From positions 1,860,001 to 1,924,000 of the forward strand of contig CM121342.1 of NCBI GenBank assembly GCA_051530055.1: a stretch of 64,000 nt of DNA, in the 5' to 3' direction. Origin of the DNA: Neoechinorhynchus agilis (taxonomy: Eukaryota; Acanthocephala). The notes under the pieces were generated by a model. The model was not told the DNA's origin. It saw only the letters and a list, made by a program, of their open reading frames with translations, and made no database searches. Position numbers and translations under genes: made by a program. Below are positions 1-11,800 of this stretch, piece after piece; the stretch's first letter is position 1, and each line of letters begins with the position of its first letter.

Positions 1-334
1 AAAGGAGCATTTACCATACCTTTGATTGAGGCAAAGGCTCAAACATTGAAATCTTGTGGCTGCAAAATCACCTGAGATTTGTCCTTATGAGTTTGAGACG
101 GGCGACGGCATACCCGGCGGTGTTGCTGTGTATAACATGCCGGGTAAAAAGATAAACCCTATATTACTGGTCCCGAAATAGGACTTTATTATTAAAATAA
201 GAAGGGACGACTTGGATACTATTCTTTATCGAGATGCGTCAAAAATATATTACAATGAATTCATGTCCCACGAAACTCACCATTACGCGTGATCGCATGA
301 TTAAAAAGTAATAAATATGCGATTTAACGTTTTG
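1..334 (-). other. Probable 3' flank of the LINE at 335-2643
   Basis: No gene is visible. The stretch lies 3' of the minus-strand reverse-transcriptase frame that stops at 335, so part of it is probably the element's 3' untranslated tail, but I see no poly-A or simple-repeat end that would fix the boundary. Confidence 0.3.
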
Positions 335-2029
335 TTATTGTATTGTATGCAAAGGTACTTTCCTACGTTGCACCGTAGGTATAAGCCCGTCAAATAGAAT
401 TAGACTCCGCAAGGGATCTAAAATACACGACAGCAGTCCTGTTATGCGGCAATTCGCGTCTCTTAAAATCAGGTCATCGTATGTACGACAGTTCCCTTTG
501 CCTTTACGATACAATGTCGTTGGCTTCCAGAAAAGGAACTGTTGCACGGCCTGTGGGCAAGACGCCTCGGACCGAATTATATTGCCCGTGAACTGCAGTC
601 GTCTGCGGCGCAAATATTTACTGGGCGGTTGGACTCCGGCTCTCTTATACAGTGCTTTGTTGGTCACTTTATCTGACCATCTGACCTTGAACGCCGCACG
701 TAAGAGAGATGAATGATTTTGGTCCAACTGCCTCGTCGCCGTTGGTGACAGTGTCCAGGTCTCTGCATTGTAGTAGAGAATGCTCTCAATTAGAGTCCTG
801 AACAGCTGCGAACGGAGTTCATCTGGCAAAGACTCACTGTCAAACAGTGGTTTAAGTTGCCCCATTGCTCTCCAAACTATAGCTCTCCGTCGGCTGACAT
901 CCGCACTCAACTCAAGAACGACAGCTCCCAGATAGACATACCGCTCTATCTGTTTTAATTGCCCAACGCCATTCGGCCCTTCGCCAGAGACTGTATGCGC
1001 GACATGCGGAATCGTCTTTTTCGAGTTGATGATCAGACCAATCGTACTCGCCCTCTCGCACAGTCTATTTAGCATGCGTTGAGCTCCTTCGACTGTTGAG
1101 GACATCAATACGATGTCGTCGGCATATGCCATGTAGGAGGCGCGTATCTCAGGATACCTGCGACCTCTTTTCCTCAACAGAAGAAATCCATCTTCATTAT
1201 TCGGTAGTGCCCATCTCATTACCCAATCAAGCACCAAGATGAAGAGGAAAGGAGCAAATGAGTCGCCCTGCAAAACACCTGAAGTGGTGGAAAAGTATTC
1301 TGTCAAACCGTCAGCTATCTTTGCGGCGGACCTTGTGTTTTTATATAATGCTATAACGGATGTGGCAATGATCGACGGCACTCCATACTCCTTTAAGATA
1401 CTGCCAATCATCGTTCGATTTACCGAATCGAAAGCTCGACGGAAATCAACAAATACCAGCGTCACATCCGTTTGATGAATTCGTGCTTCTTCGAGGATCC
1501 TCCTCAAAGTAAATATGTGCTCTGTGGTGTCTCGACCTATTCTGAAGCCGTTCTGTTCAATTCTCCGAAACGGTTCGAGGATTGGCTTAATTCGGCGTCT
1601 CAAAATGCTGCTGAAAAGTTTTGCCGTGTTGGACATCAAGGATATACCTCTGTAGTCCTCCATCTTTGTCGAGCAGCATTTCTTGGAGATCATTGTTAAA
1701 TGCGCCGTTTGCCAGATTTGAGGTACTGAGCCACCATTCATTATGCCATTCATTATCGGTATGATTTTTCTGGCAATAGATTCAAACCTCAGTACCTCTG
1801 CCATTATCCCATCTGGGCCTGATGCACGTCCCGCACGCATCATTTTCGCCGCAGCGATCGCTTCCTTCACGGAAATCGGTCCAGTTAAGTATGCCTCAGT
1901 GCTTGGGACGATTGTGCCTTTTGGAAATGCAGGACTCACTTCCAAAGACGATAATGGCGAATTGAGAATTTCCGCAAAATAATTTGCGATTCTCTTTTTT
2001 CTGATTTCCGGGGAGGGACCTTCAATCAA
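335..2029 (-). pseudogene. LINE (non-LTR) reverse transcriptase, C-terminal ORF part
   Basis: Open frame of about 560 codons with the ordered blocks of a LINE polymerase. Linker: motif ASGPDGI. RT block: FVDFRRAFDSV with the first catalytic Asp. Then GVLQGDSFAPFLF, then YADDIVLMS with the catalytic DD pair. The downstream thumb region has the usual L..LY..E.W.L pattern. The polymerase residues look intact, but the frame continues upstream only after a one-base shift near 2140, so the copy is probably inactive. The open frame begins with a non-ATG codon and the true start lies upstream. The clade is not assigned; it is a different family from the other LINE fragments in this window. Confidence 0.85.
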
Positions 2030-2133
2030 AGTTGGCTGTCTTTGGGATATTCCTGTGAGAGTGTTTATCGCTCTCCATGCTAAGGAGGTACGAACAAAAC
2101 CTTCCTTATATGCGATCCCGCGAACTGCATCCT

Positions 2134-2643
2134 CTATCGAAGCTTTTGGTTTTCATTAATGAGGTTCGCAAGTTCAAGACTTGCAATGCGAGCCTCAGAT
2201 CGTTTTCCTCTTTTTCTTAGAGTTTTGATCTGCCCAGCCATTGCCATAAATTCACAGTCCTGCCGTATAACCTTTGCAGCTTTTATACGCCTCATTTTTG
2301 GGAGGGTTTTCTCGGCCGCTTCTATCACTGCGTCGCAGATTGACTTGTAATAAAAATCAATATCCGTTTCAGCAGCTGGCATCGAGCTCAGTTGATTCTC
2401 TAGTTCGATATCGAACTCTTTCCTCTTCTCCTCATTAGCAAGAGCGCCATAGAACGGACGTGGAGGATGTTGAGGCGTACGGAACAACGAGTCACTCATG
2501 CTCAACTGACACATCATCAACTTGTGGTCGGTTGGCAGCCCATCAACTGTGAATGTGTCAGCGTTTTTGACCCGACATTTTCCCCTACGCCTCAACAATA
2601 TATGTTCAAGCTGAGCTAAGCGTCTCTTGGGATTTTTTCCCAA
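2134..2643 (-). pseudogene. LINE ORF upstream part (end of endonuclease plus linker)
   Basis: Frame continuing the same LINE in the 5' direction. Near its start it has GLPTDHKLMM, which matches the (S/T)DH end of an APE-type endonuclease. A charged linker follows that precedes the RT domain in this class. It ends at a stop near 2134. Translation in the next frame from about 2140 to 2030 carries on smoothly into the RT frame (SIEDAVRGIAYKEGF), so one indel separates the two parts. Most of the endonuclease is missing: the element is 5'-truncated at about 2645. Confidence 0.75.
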
Positions 2644-2712
2644 GAGACGCTTTCTTTCACGAGTCCCTAACTTTCTTTCACGAGGCCCTAACTTTCTTTC
2701 ACGATGATCGGA
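2625..2712. repeat. Fold-back plus 20-bp tandem repeats at the LINE 5' truncation
   Basis: A near-perfect inverted repeat (GCGTCTCTTGGGA / TCCCAAGAGACGC, a few bases of loop) sits at about 2624-2652. It is followed at once by about two and a half copies of a ~20-base unit containing CTTTCTTTCACGAG. The LINE coding frame starts exactly here, so the structure marks the truncated 5' junction. Confidence 0.7.
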
Positions 2713-3330
2713 CTTGATGTTACTGATTCTTGTCGGTCACGTAAAAGAAGCAGCTCCGGCGGCCAGACAGCTACTGATAGTAGCCTGTCAACGCGGGGTC
2801 GGTGTGCCGCTCCACTTGGTGATGCGGCAGCGAACAGGAGCAACAAAATCCACCAGTTCAACGGGAAAAGCGAGGGCGTCGTAGCTCTCGCCGACGACTT
2901 GAGCGTCGAAATGAGCGAAACTCTCGCCGGAGGCAACGAAAGCGTCAGTCGAAGCTCATCACCGTGGTGGGTACGGACGGTTCAGGTGGCGCTGACAGCC
3001 GTGAGCCCTTTGGCCAAGCTATTTCAGATAGATCAGATCAGAACGTTTTGGTAATATTTTTGGAACCACTCAATAATATGAACATCAAATTTCAAGATTT
3101 ATCAAGAACGGGTGCATTTCGGGTGTTTTATATGCCAATATGGCTTGACAAATGAAAACAAATATTGACATAGCAGGCAAATTTTACTGGAAATATATCG
3201 GTATTCTCACCAATTTCATACAATTTATGATTAATACAAATTCAAACAAACGAGCTGCGCATCGCGCCCTCAGATTGAACAGTTCCTTGAACACTTACTT
3301 TGGATAGTTAGGCTTATACATTGTATGGAA
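2704..3330. other. GC-richer stretch, no identified gene
   Basis: The first 350 bases are GC-rich and open on both strands (plus frame 2704-3054 of 116 codons). The predicted peptides are low-complexity and match nothing I recognise. This could be a further relic of the neighbouring LINE. The rest (3055-3330) is AT-rich and shows nothing I can name. Confidence 0.2.
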
Positions 3331-3379
3331 TAGGTTTTTTGTTTTGGTTCTCCCACCGCTACGAAAATCGGTATAAAAT

Positions 3380-3815
3380 AATGTCTCCGCGGGAGTTCTT
3401 CATATTCAGCCGATTTTTGATTCTCCCGCCCCTTTACCAGACCGGACAATGGAGTATTCGTATATCAACGTGCACTTCACCCCATCTGCGGTTACGAAGT
3501 TTTGGTAGGCTTCCGGTGAATGCTTTGCGATTGCTTCCAAGGGGGCTGATCTATGGATAATGTTGAAAGCATTGCGAAATCTATTTCGAGAAGCGCGGTC
3601 GGTGGGTGCACGTAGCATGAATGATTGACTTAGCTCCACACTGTGTGTAACATCCCAGTGGTACTCGACGAAATCACTGGCCTACCGATTCCCCTAATTT
3701 TCTGCAGAGAATTTTTGCGGCTAGCTGGTGTAGGGTACAAAAAACAGCAATCGGCCGGACACCGCTGCCTTTTTGAGAAAGCGCAGCGGAACGCTAAAAG
3801 ATTTGTTAATTTCTT
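3380..3815 (-). mobile_element. Remnant of the RT/nuclease retroelement family (RT core)
   Basis: On the minus strand, about 3810-3690 encodes SGVRPIAV...LAAKIL, the RT block before motif A. After frame breaks, 3639-3406 encodes FRNAFNIIHR (motif A, normally DF.NAFN) and HSPEAYQNFV. The same order and motifs occur in the longer copy at 26.9-29.4 kb. The motif A Asp is replaced, and several frameshifts make this a dead fragment. Confidence 0.65.
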
Positions 3816-3931
3816 TTTTATTACATTTACCGTGGGCTTAGTAACACAGCTAAATATTCTAATAATATGATTACTAATTTTAGAAACTTGTCGATAGGAG
3901 AAAATAAATGAAATTAAGAATTTATTGATTT

Positions 3932-3965
3932 GATATTTCGATCCACTATCTCGGATCTTCTTCAG
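3932..3965 (-). other. Hammerhead-like motif
   Basis: On the minus strand: CTGAAGA, one A, stem GATCC / GGATC around a short loop, then GAAATATC. The same arrangement recurs at several sites in this window. Compared with a canonical hammerhead core it has one extra base after CUGANGA, and I could not build stem I, so self-cleavage is unproven. Confidence 0.4.
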
Positions 3966-3969
3966 CGAT

Positions 3970-4500
3970 TGTTTGTACGACAAACAACAATGAATTATCT
4001 TTTCAACAATTTTAGAAACATGGGTCCCCCTAAACCTTTCTTTGTATTCAATAAACGTGTTATTATTATAATATCGATTGGTAAAAGCATTATCCTCGTC
4101 GGAGTCACAAAGGATTATCTCAACGATAAGTAGAGGCGAAGGATACTTGTGAACAGCTATTAGAGCTTTGTTATTTCAATTTTTTTCATTTTATGTATCT
4201 ATGTTAATATATCCTCCCAAAAATGGGTTTTTTGAGCAAAATTCAGTGTATTGAGGTGGAGATTCTCACCACTTGCTGCTGTAACGCTTTCTCAAATCAA
4301 CAACAATTTAGGCCTGATTTACAGATGCCATTTCTAATTGATAAACGTTAAGCCACTGGCTAGTCTCTTATCGTCACAATCGCCAACAATACATTCAGTG
4401 CCGGGCTACCTCCTCGATGATCAGCCTGGTACTGTCACCACTTCTTTTTAATATTTTCCTAAAACTTTTCTTATACGCAACGATCTCACACCGCTTGAGC
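3970..4500. other. No gene seen
   Basis: AT-rich sequence with only short, unconvincing frames. I see no gene, RNA or clear repeat boundary. Confidence 0.3.
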
Positions 4501-4900
4501 TTCTAAATGATATCCTACCAGTCACCTCCCTCAGAATACTGGGTCTCCAATTTCAATCAAACTTGAAATGGGACTCGCACATTTCACTCTCCCTAGAGTG
4601 CAATACCTTTAAAATCTACCTCCTCTTTCCAAATTTTACCACAGCTTTAGTTTACCCACCCTCACCTACGGCTATCCCGAATTTTGCAACCCATCCAAAT
4701 CACTCCACATTTTGTTGCTCCTTTCACATGAGTACAACACTGGTAATCCTAATTCGTTTCACCCTCCTTCGACCTCGTACTTCCCTTTACCTACGCTCCT
4801 TTTTCTAAACTGCCAAATCTTCTCGGATATCACTACCCGAAATGAACCAGGGGAAAGGCCCAATCTCACAAACTCTCCCGCAAACAATAACCACTAATCT
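4500..4900 (+). mobile_element. LINE fragment (C-terminal, jockey/CR1-like)
   Basis: Translated in broken frames this reads ...SLRILGLQFQSNLKWDSHIS..., the block that follows the RT domain in jockey/CR1-type LINEs, then HEYNTGNPNSFHPP close to the end of the ORF. The same two blocks occur in the fragment at 17.3-18.2 kb (HEYNTRNPTSFHPP), so both are one family. No intact frame remains. Confidence 0.65.
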
Positions 4901-5422
4901 CTACCCAAACGGACATCCCTCGAACGGATATTCCCACCCGATCGAAACCGTAATCCAGTCCAAAATCAACAATCGCATTCATTTAACAAATCAGAATTGA
5001 GTGTTTATGGGAACCCAAAGGTACATGGGTCGTATTTAAAATCTAGTTTTTCAAAAATTAAAGATCTAATCGCCAGAAAAAACGACCGCAAAATACGATA
5101 AGAATGAGTCGGTTAACGCCGTAAACGAGCAAAATAAGAACTCGTTGTGTATCTCACTAGAACGAAAACTAACAAGCGAAGTTCCGTTCTTTTTACGACG
5201 AGCTAAACAAAGCGTGATTAATCGGAAATATACATCCTAAGACATTCCAAATGAGCCATAGACGGCACTATGTGGCTCCACTTTCGAAGAAACAAAATTG
5301 ACTTGCGCATTGGTTTGAAGCGTATAAATTAGACTAGCAAAGACAATTCGTGTATTTCCTTGCGTCGAAAATACGAAAGTGCAAACAGTTTCGGCTTTCG
5401 ACTGCGTCTCACCGAATCATTT
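4901..5422. other. Intergenic, upstream of GLRX3
   Basis: No gene is visible. The last bases (about 5404-5424) form a pyrimidine-containing acceptor ending CATTTAG four bases before the GLRX3 start codon. Confidence 0.3.
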
Positions 5423-5428
5423 AGACAA

Positions 5429-6398
5429 ATGATCAACGTTTCCAGCGCGAGCGAATTGGACGTGGCTATATTCTGTCCGTTGGCCGTGGTTAATTTCGTG
5501 ACTGAAGATTCCCAAGGATGCGCTCTCTATACGGATGCCCTCGGACGTCTTGCATCTAAAGTCCACATGAAAGGACATTCAGTTCCATTTTACGTCTGTT
5601 CCATTCGCGTTTGTCCTCGATGGGTAAATGAGCTCAAAATCGATAAGGTCCCTTGTGTATGTTTGTTCAAAGAAGCGAAACTTTATGAGAAATACGAGCA
5701 GAAGGACATTAGCGATTGTGTGGATCGTTTATTAAAACATTTGACTGCATCGACTAATACTGACGATGAGGCCAGATGGATCAAGTTTGGAGAAAAGGTT
5801 GTCAAAGGCGATCCACCGACTCTTGTGTACGAACTTGAAGCGGATTGTAAGTCCGTATTTGAAGGTTTGCAACAACATCCGATCCGTATTTGCGATTTAG
5901 ATGAAACCAAAATCTAAGAAAAGTTGCCAACAAACAGATTTTGGTTCAATAAAACGTCAACCCGATGGATTCGTCCAGGTCATCCGTAAAGCTCGAAATA
6001 TTCCAGAAAAAAGTCCATTCCCAATTACACTATTCATAGAATCCCGTACTATTGACTCTTATGAACAAATTCAAAGCATGTTTGGAAACGAGGAAAGTCG
6101 TTTGAGAAAACTGGTCTCACGTCATCGAGTAATGCTCGTAATTAAAGGAACTCGCGAATCCCCCCGATGTGGATTCAGCAAACGAGCCATTGATCTACTG
6201 AACAGTACTGGCGTTCCGTATGATACCTACGACATTATCAATGATCCGCAAGCTAGAGAAGGTCTTAAAAAGATGTTTTGCTGGCCAACGTATCCTCAGC
6301 TCTATGTCGAAGGAAATCTTGTAGGCGGCCTTGATATTATGAAAGAAATGAACGAGTGCCATGAGCTTAAACAAATCCTAACTGGCAAAGAAAAATAG
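5429..6398 (+). CDS. GLRX3: Glutaredoxin-3 / PICOT-type monothiol glutaredoxin
   Basis: Cytosolic monothiol glutaredoxins bind a glutathione-ligated [2Fe-2S] cluster and work in iron-sulfur trafficking, usually with BolA2. The chosen ATG (5429) lies just after a CATTTAG acceptor. Order seen: an N-terminal thioredoxin-like domain (about residues 10-110) with DSQGC in place of a CxxC pair, as is typical of PICOT; a degenerate middle glutaredoxin-like region without CGFS; and a good C-terminal glutaredoxin domain with CGFS, WPTYPQLYV and GGLDI. The first frame stops at 5917 and the second opens at 5901 in another frame. Omitting one base in the AAAA run near 5909 would join them smoothly, so this is either an indel error or a real lesion. 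Confidence 0.85.
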
Positions 6399-7140
6399 AA
6401 TTTTAATTTTTTATATTTGCTTGCCTTTGTTGCGACACGAATATCGACTCAAAAATTCATAAATATCATAACAGCGTTCAAGAACTTAAAGCGTTCAAAA
6501 ATTCCGCTGGCCGTGTGTGTTTAAATCGAATAGGTTTACATCGTTTACTTAAGGAAAAACGCGAAATCGATCTTCAGCACAATTACGGAATGTAAAAACT
6601 CTGCCAGTTTTTTAATTTTCTGCCAATTGCCCGTATAGTTCACCAGGGTATTAAGTGTGATTTTATGCGCTTCCCTGATCAGAAAAAATTATCAGCCGTG
6701 AAAAAGGCCATACTTCAAAAACACAGAATAAATGATTACTGTTCAATCTCACAACGTCCCGCATGTTAAAAAGAAAAAATCCGAAATTTTTTATTAACGT
6801 ACATCGAATATTTCTTCATTGCGCCGAAGCTAACAGAACTGTTAGAATTCAATTTTAGATGCTTTAATTTATGCCACCTCAAGGAATAGCGTATTTATTG
6901 CCAGCACTTTCGATTCTTCCGTGCTACCAAGGTATATTGATCATATAAACACATAAGGCTTTCAATAAGCAATTCGACGGCTATCCTTGCGTGACCTCAA
7001 TAACTTCTTGTAATGGACAAGGCGTTTACACCGAGGATAAGAACAGATACGCGCTCCAAATATAATAAGGAAAAATCAATAAAGAGACTTACAGGTCGCC
7101 AAAGACCAAAAGCAAAAAGATGGTCAGTCGGCCAATGACG
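6399..7140. other. Intergenic with one dispersed-repeat copy
   Basis: At about 6630-6740 the sequence reads as the reverse complement of the tandem unit at 63.2-64.0 kb (shared stretches around the GTGATTTTATGC and AATTATCAGC blocks). In translation both carry QGIKCDFM.FP, so this is probably part of an unidentified retroelement. About 6476-6595 is a 40-codon open stretch with no known match. Nothing else is evident. Confidence 0.45.
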
Positions 7141-7228
7141 TTGTGTCAGTAATTTTGTTGTTAAGGGTCAAGAAGTGGGTTAGATCTAACTATTCATCAA
7201 TGAAGATCCATAAGTGGATCCGTGGTAT

Positions 7229-7683
7229 GTCTGTGAATGGATCATTTTATAGATTACTCGGTGATTTAGTCGATAACCAATATGAAATGCAAATGGTCTC
7301 GGATGAAAGCAACGACGGAGATCGTAATGACAACAAAAGTGAGAAATACCAAAGTTAGTGCTTATTTTTTTCTGTTCTTAGCGAAAAAGGCTGATATTTC
7401 GGATGAAAGTACTCAAGCTGCCAGCACTTCACCTTCACGAAAAGATTCGGATCAGGAAACTGCTAAGGAAAACGAAGCGGTAACTCCTGATGACGTCAAA
7501 AAATCGACGTTTTAGTTGCGTAATAAGCTTAAAAATCCCGTCACTATTCCGTCGATTGTGCGAGAGAAAGTTGGGTTCGTAGAGAATAAAGTTCAGAAAT
7601 TTAGTGACGAAACTGTGAAGTCACTTCATGCAGATTCTTACGGATGCGTTCTGCTTGACCATTTACATTTACTGACTAATTAA
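7229..7683 (+). CDS. Small acidic/Ser-rich protein, unrecognised
   Basis: I do not recognise this gene. A frame with ATG at 7229 runs to a good donor (AACAAAA|GTGAGA, 7338/7339). A 43-base intron ends in TTTTTTTCTGTTCTTAG (7381). The second exon continues in phase (KKADISDESTQ) to a TAG at 7513-7515. The two exons give a hydrophilic D/E/S/K-rich protein of about 80 residues. After the TAG the same frame stays open for 54 more codons (LRNKLKNPVTIPS... to a TAA at 7683), and that part looks as protein-like as the rest. It could be readthrough, a base error or a decayed gene. Confidence 0.35.
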
Positions 7684-7689
7684 GCTCAT

Positions 7690-8129
7690 ATTGGTGGTGG
7701 TGGTGGCGACGGTGCAGTCATTGTGGATTTCGAGAGTTATCGTTTTAGAGATTTATAAATGCCGCCCGAAAATTATACCGCCGACCAGTGTACCTTAGGA
7801 TGTTGCTTTGTCGCACTTTAGGCCACTTCTTCCTCATTTGTAATAAAACTTAAATAACGACGTCATTTTTATATATAAAACGACAACTTTGATTAAGTAA
7901 ATTATTCACAAGAATTCTTCATTGTTAAATAAAGACTTTACGAAGTCATTTCTTTTGTTTTTTTACATTATCGCTGAATCAACGATAGTCGCGATTAATT
8001 CGCAATATTTCGTCGGACGTTTTCAGATTGCAAATTGTTTCGAGATAAAAGTGAAAGTTATAAAGCTATATTTCGCAGTTAGCGATCAACAAAACAGTCT
8101 AGATTTTTATGATTAATAAAAGAACACAA
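7690..8129. other. No gene seen
   Basis: AT-rich, with one short GGT repeat run near 7692-7708. No gene or element is recognised. Confidence 0.3.
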
Positions 8130-8690
8130 ATATAATTTTGATTTATTTTCTCTATACGGCGAGTTTTTCCTTCCCTGAGATTTATTTACATGCAAATTTT
8201 CGAGGCTTCAACCTCCTTCGGAGGAGCGAAGGTGAAAATGGTGGAAAACGGGCTCCAAAGAAGGCTCTGATCAAGGAAACTCTTCTCATCTACGCGGAGA
8301 GGACAACTGAAGGCAACAAGGGCAACTTCGCTCTTGTCCTTCCGACAAATGACCTCCGTGGAGCAGTTGCGCATAGGGCGAAGCATCACCTCGGAATCTG
8401 ATGGTCCCGCGTCCAGGGATCAAATGAGCTCCCCTGGAATCGCCCTCAGAAGCACATTCAAGAAAAAGGAAGACAACTGAAATCATTAGGAAAATGGCGA
8501 AGATTAAGTCCGCCCAAATCTATAACTTGCTAGCAAAAAACCGAACGTCCAACCGGTCGACATTGAACTACAAATCGAACTGAACACACAACACGAAGGA
8601 AGTTGAGGCCTCGGAAATTTGCATGTAAATAAATCTCGAGGAGGGAATAACTCGCCGCATATGGAGAAAATGAACTGAAACCTTCGAAGG
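8130..8690. mobile_element. Fold-back element with ~75-100 bp inverted ends
   Basis: The stretch 8152-8225 is repeated in reverse complement at about 8588-8662. Shared landmarks are GGCGAGT, GAGATTTATTTACATGCAAA and a CTTCAACCTCCTTCG-like end. Weaker similarity extends outward to about 8130 and 8690. The ~360-base centre is GC-richer with no convincing coding frame. The structure fits a non-autonomous fold-back or MITE-type DNA element. Confidence 0.7.
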
Positions 8691-8869
8691 AAAAACTCGA
8701 TCGAATATAATTTTGCCGTATATGTTGATTCTTTCACGAAAAGTCGCAATGTGACGTCATTCGCATTAGTTGACGATAATTAACGTCTTGTGAACCATAA
8801 TTTTTGCTTTCCCAACCAGATTCCTGCGGGTTTCCTCCCGAACTTGTTATTTTAGACAAAACAACAAGA

Positions 8870-11800
8870 ATGTCCGAGAGTAAACATTCTCTGCCGAATC
8901 TTTTTTCGCTTCTCCTTCAACCAAGCACAATTGAACAGTACAAACAGGCAGATGACGAATCCATTTGTGATCTAATCACTGCAATCTACACTAGAATCGA
9001 GATGTATGAAGGAAACTCTGCTGACCGCATCCAATGTGATCTCAGTTGGCACTTAATGCTCAAGGCGGTGTCAATGATCCATTGGAAAGTTAGCCTTATG
9101 GTTTCTCGTCTTGGTCTTAATATTAGCTTTTTAGCTATACAACGATTGCAGGAAATTATTGTCGATCACGCCTACCACAACGATCGTCTCAATAAATTTG
9201 CAAACATTATTTTCTCTTTATGGGTAATAAAAGTTAATTTAAGCAATTATGAAGTTGAGCGGTCAGTCAAAATTTCGGATAAAGTCTCTATTGCCGCCAT
9301 GAGCACTGAATCATCAAGGCGAGATCATGCCAATGAATTGATTGAAGAAGCTGTCGCTACGCTTGAGGAATTTTTGGTCGCGCGGGAAAATGTTTTACGT
9401 GTCAGTAGCGAATGTTTTGTCTTCGGAACCCAAGAAAAATCAATAAAATCTACGTATGATCTTGAAAAGGCTGTCGTCGTTCAATTCGAGTCAATTGCTG
9501 ATCTTATTAGACTTGAACTTGGGAATTGGTATTTGTCTGTTGGCTCACTAAGTCAAGCCAAGTTGCAATTTGCTTCTAGCACAGATGCGAAGTCACATTA
9601 TCATTTCTTGGAATCTATTGAGTCTATTAATACAATCAGTTGTGGGGAAAATTCAGATTTATCGGCACTGCCCGGTCATCGTTTGTACGAGCTTCTTTTA
9701 GCGGACAACGAGAAAAGATCGATGGATTATTGTGATCGTCTTAAATTAGCAGGAATGTACGAAGACAGTTTAAGACGTGATATTGTACAAAGCATGAACT
9801 GTATCCTTTCTCTAATCGATTCTCACTTCACGTTCGATCTCTCTTATCTGCCCGAACTCACCCATCTCGCTCAAGGTCTCAATGAATACATAGAAAAACA
9901 CCGTTCATTTGTTCCTAAAGTATCCGAATTTCTTGAATTTTTCTTTGCCGATCTAAATCAACCGACCATCGATCAACTTTCTGATATGCGACACACGCGT
10001 CCGATAATGGCAAACCTTTTTTGTCTTCGACAGGAAAAAGCTGAAGAAGACATGCGCCTAATCTCTGACGATCAAGAATTCGAATTAATGCGTTCTATAT
10101 TGCGATCGTCAATCGGTATTCCCGTACCTGAGCACCAATATGAGTTCATCTCACAACGAAAAGGAACCATTCGCAGTATATACAAACGATGTTTTAGAGA
10201 AAACCAATCGATAGTCAATCAAATTCAGTCTTCACTTACAAAAACAACTGTGTTTCACGTAGACCCTTTCATTCAATCAGCAATTGCTTCTAATTATCGA
10301 CGATATAGCGAGTACGAAAAATCCTACAAATTGCTCGAACAAATTGTTGAATCGCATCCCGATGATATAGAAATATCGATCCGACTCGAAATGCTGCATG
10401 TGGAAATCAATACATTCTTGGCAAATGGAAATTTCACAGAGTCATCGGAAACTGCACTTAGGCTAGGCATTTTTTGTAGAACAGCAAAAGACGAGTGCAC
10501 TGGACAAGGTGAAGTGGCCCCATTGAGAGAATTGCCATTTTTAGCGATGTATAAGGCTGACTCGGCTTAAAGCATAGCGCTATGCATCAGTTTGCTTGTT
10601 AGCGAGACATGTAAGGATGTGTGTGGTATTAGTCCGCATAATTAGTTTCTGTTTAGCTATAGTCTTGCCGTTTATAGTTATTTCCTTTCAATGTCATCCA
10701 TAAATTGGTTGTTTTCTGACGCGTAGAAAAATTAAAATGATATTGTTTTTAAAATCCGGTTGGTTTCAGAGGCACACAATCTTGTACGCTTTTTGATCAA
10801 GGTTGCTTGTAAGTTTCACACAGTTAAAAAAACGTACAATAAAACCTTTGAAACCAATCGGATTTTAAAATAAAATCATTTTAATTTTTCTGCGCACCAG
10901 AAAACAACCAATATGAACAGTTCAAACAATCCATTAATTGCTTCTGTCGTCGGCCAGTCGAGGGTGTGCGTCCAAGGGTAAGGTAGAATTTGTGGAGCAA
11001 TAAGGACAGAGCTTTAGAACTTGATCTGTTGTTCATGCGGAGGCCCCCCGTACCGTCAAAATTGCTTTGTTGTTTAGTTCTAAGCGACTTGCTTCATAAC
11101 CTATTTGATTTATTTGTGATAAGTTTTGCACAAAGTACTTAACAATGACTGATGAGGCGACGTTACCTCGCGAAATATCTCAAATAAATCAACTAGGTTA
11201 TGACCGGGATTATGTTCATCAAAAGTGTACTTTGATTAACACGAAGTATTTTCTATCGATGATTTAGTTTTTAGGTTGTTCTCGGGCATCCACGGCACTT
11301 GTTTCATGGTGTTTATAAGTTTCTCGCATATCAATAGTAAATGTTTAAACATACAGGACGAATTGCGCACTTAAAGTTAGTGCAGGGTTTATAATTTTGA
11401 AGTTTAAAGCATTATTCGCATTTCGTCTTTTGTGCTTCAAAGGATTTCTTAACCAGCCTGGAATCCATTCAAGCAATCAAGACCTACTTTGCTCTATTTT
11501 GGCGTTTCTTATTAGCGTTGCAGAATACGAGTACATGAGGATGGAAATGAGTTCCGAAACGCAGAATGGTTTAATTGTAGCTGCGAAGAGAATAGCCTTG
11601 GTTGTTGATATGGTCGATGAACAGTCCCGGTTGGACAGTCTAAATCTTATCGAAAAATCGTTTTTCGCCGAATCCCGTTCTTCTACAAACGAAGCAGCAG
11701 ATTTCACGCGTGTATTTACTGTAATCAACAGTCTAAGTGCAATTACTGCATTTCGTGGATTCTTTGCTTCTCTCAATTCTCGACGTAAAGAACTTTCGCA

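Noticed and set aside
3630-3983. 117-codon minus-strand frame as a host gene
   Set aside because: Its sequence is out-of-frame retroelement RT plus the hammerhead-like motif read as protein.
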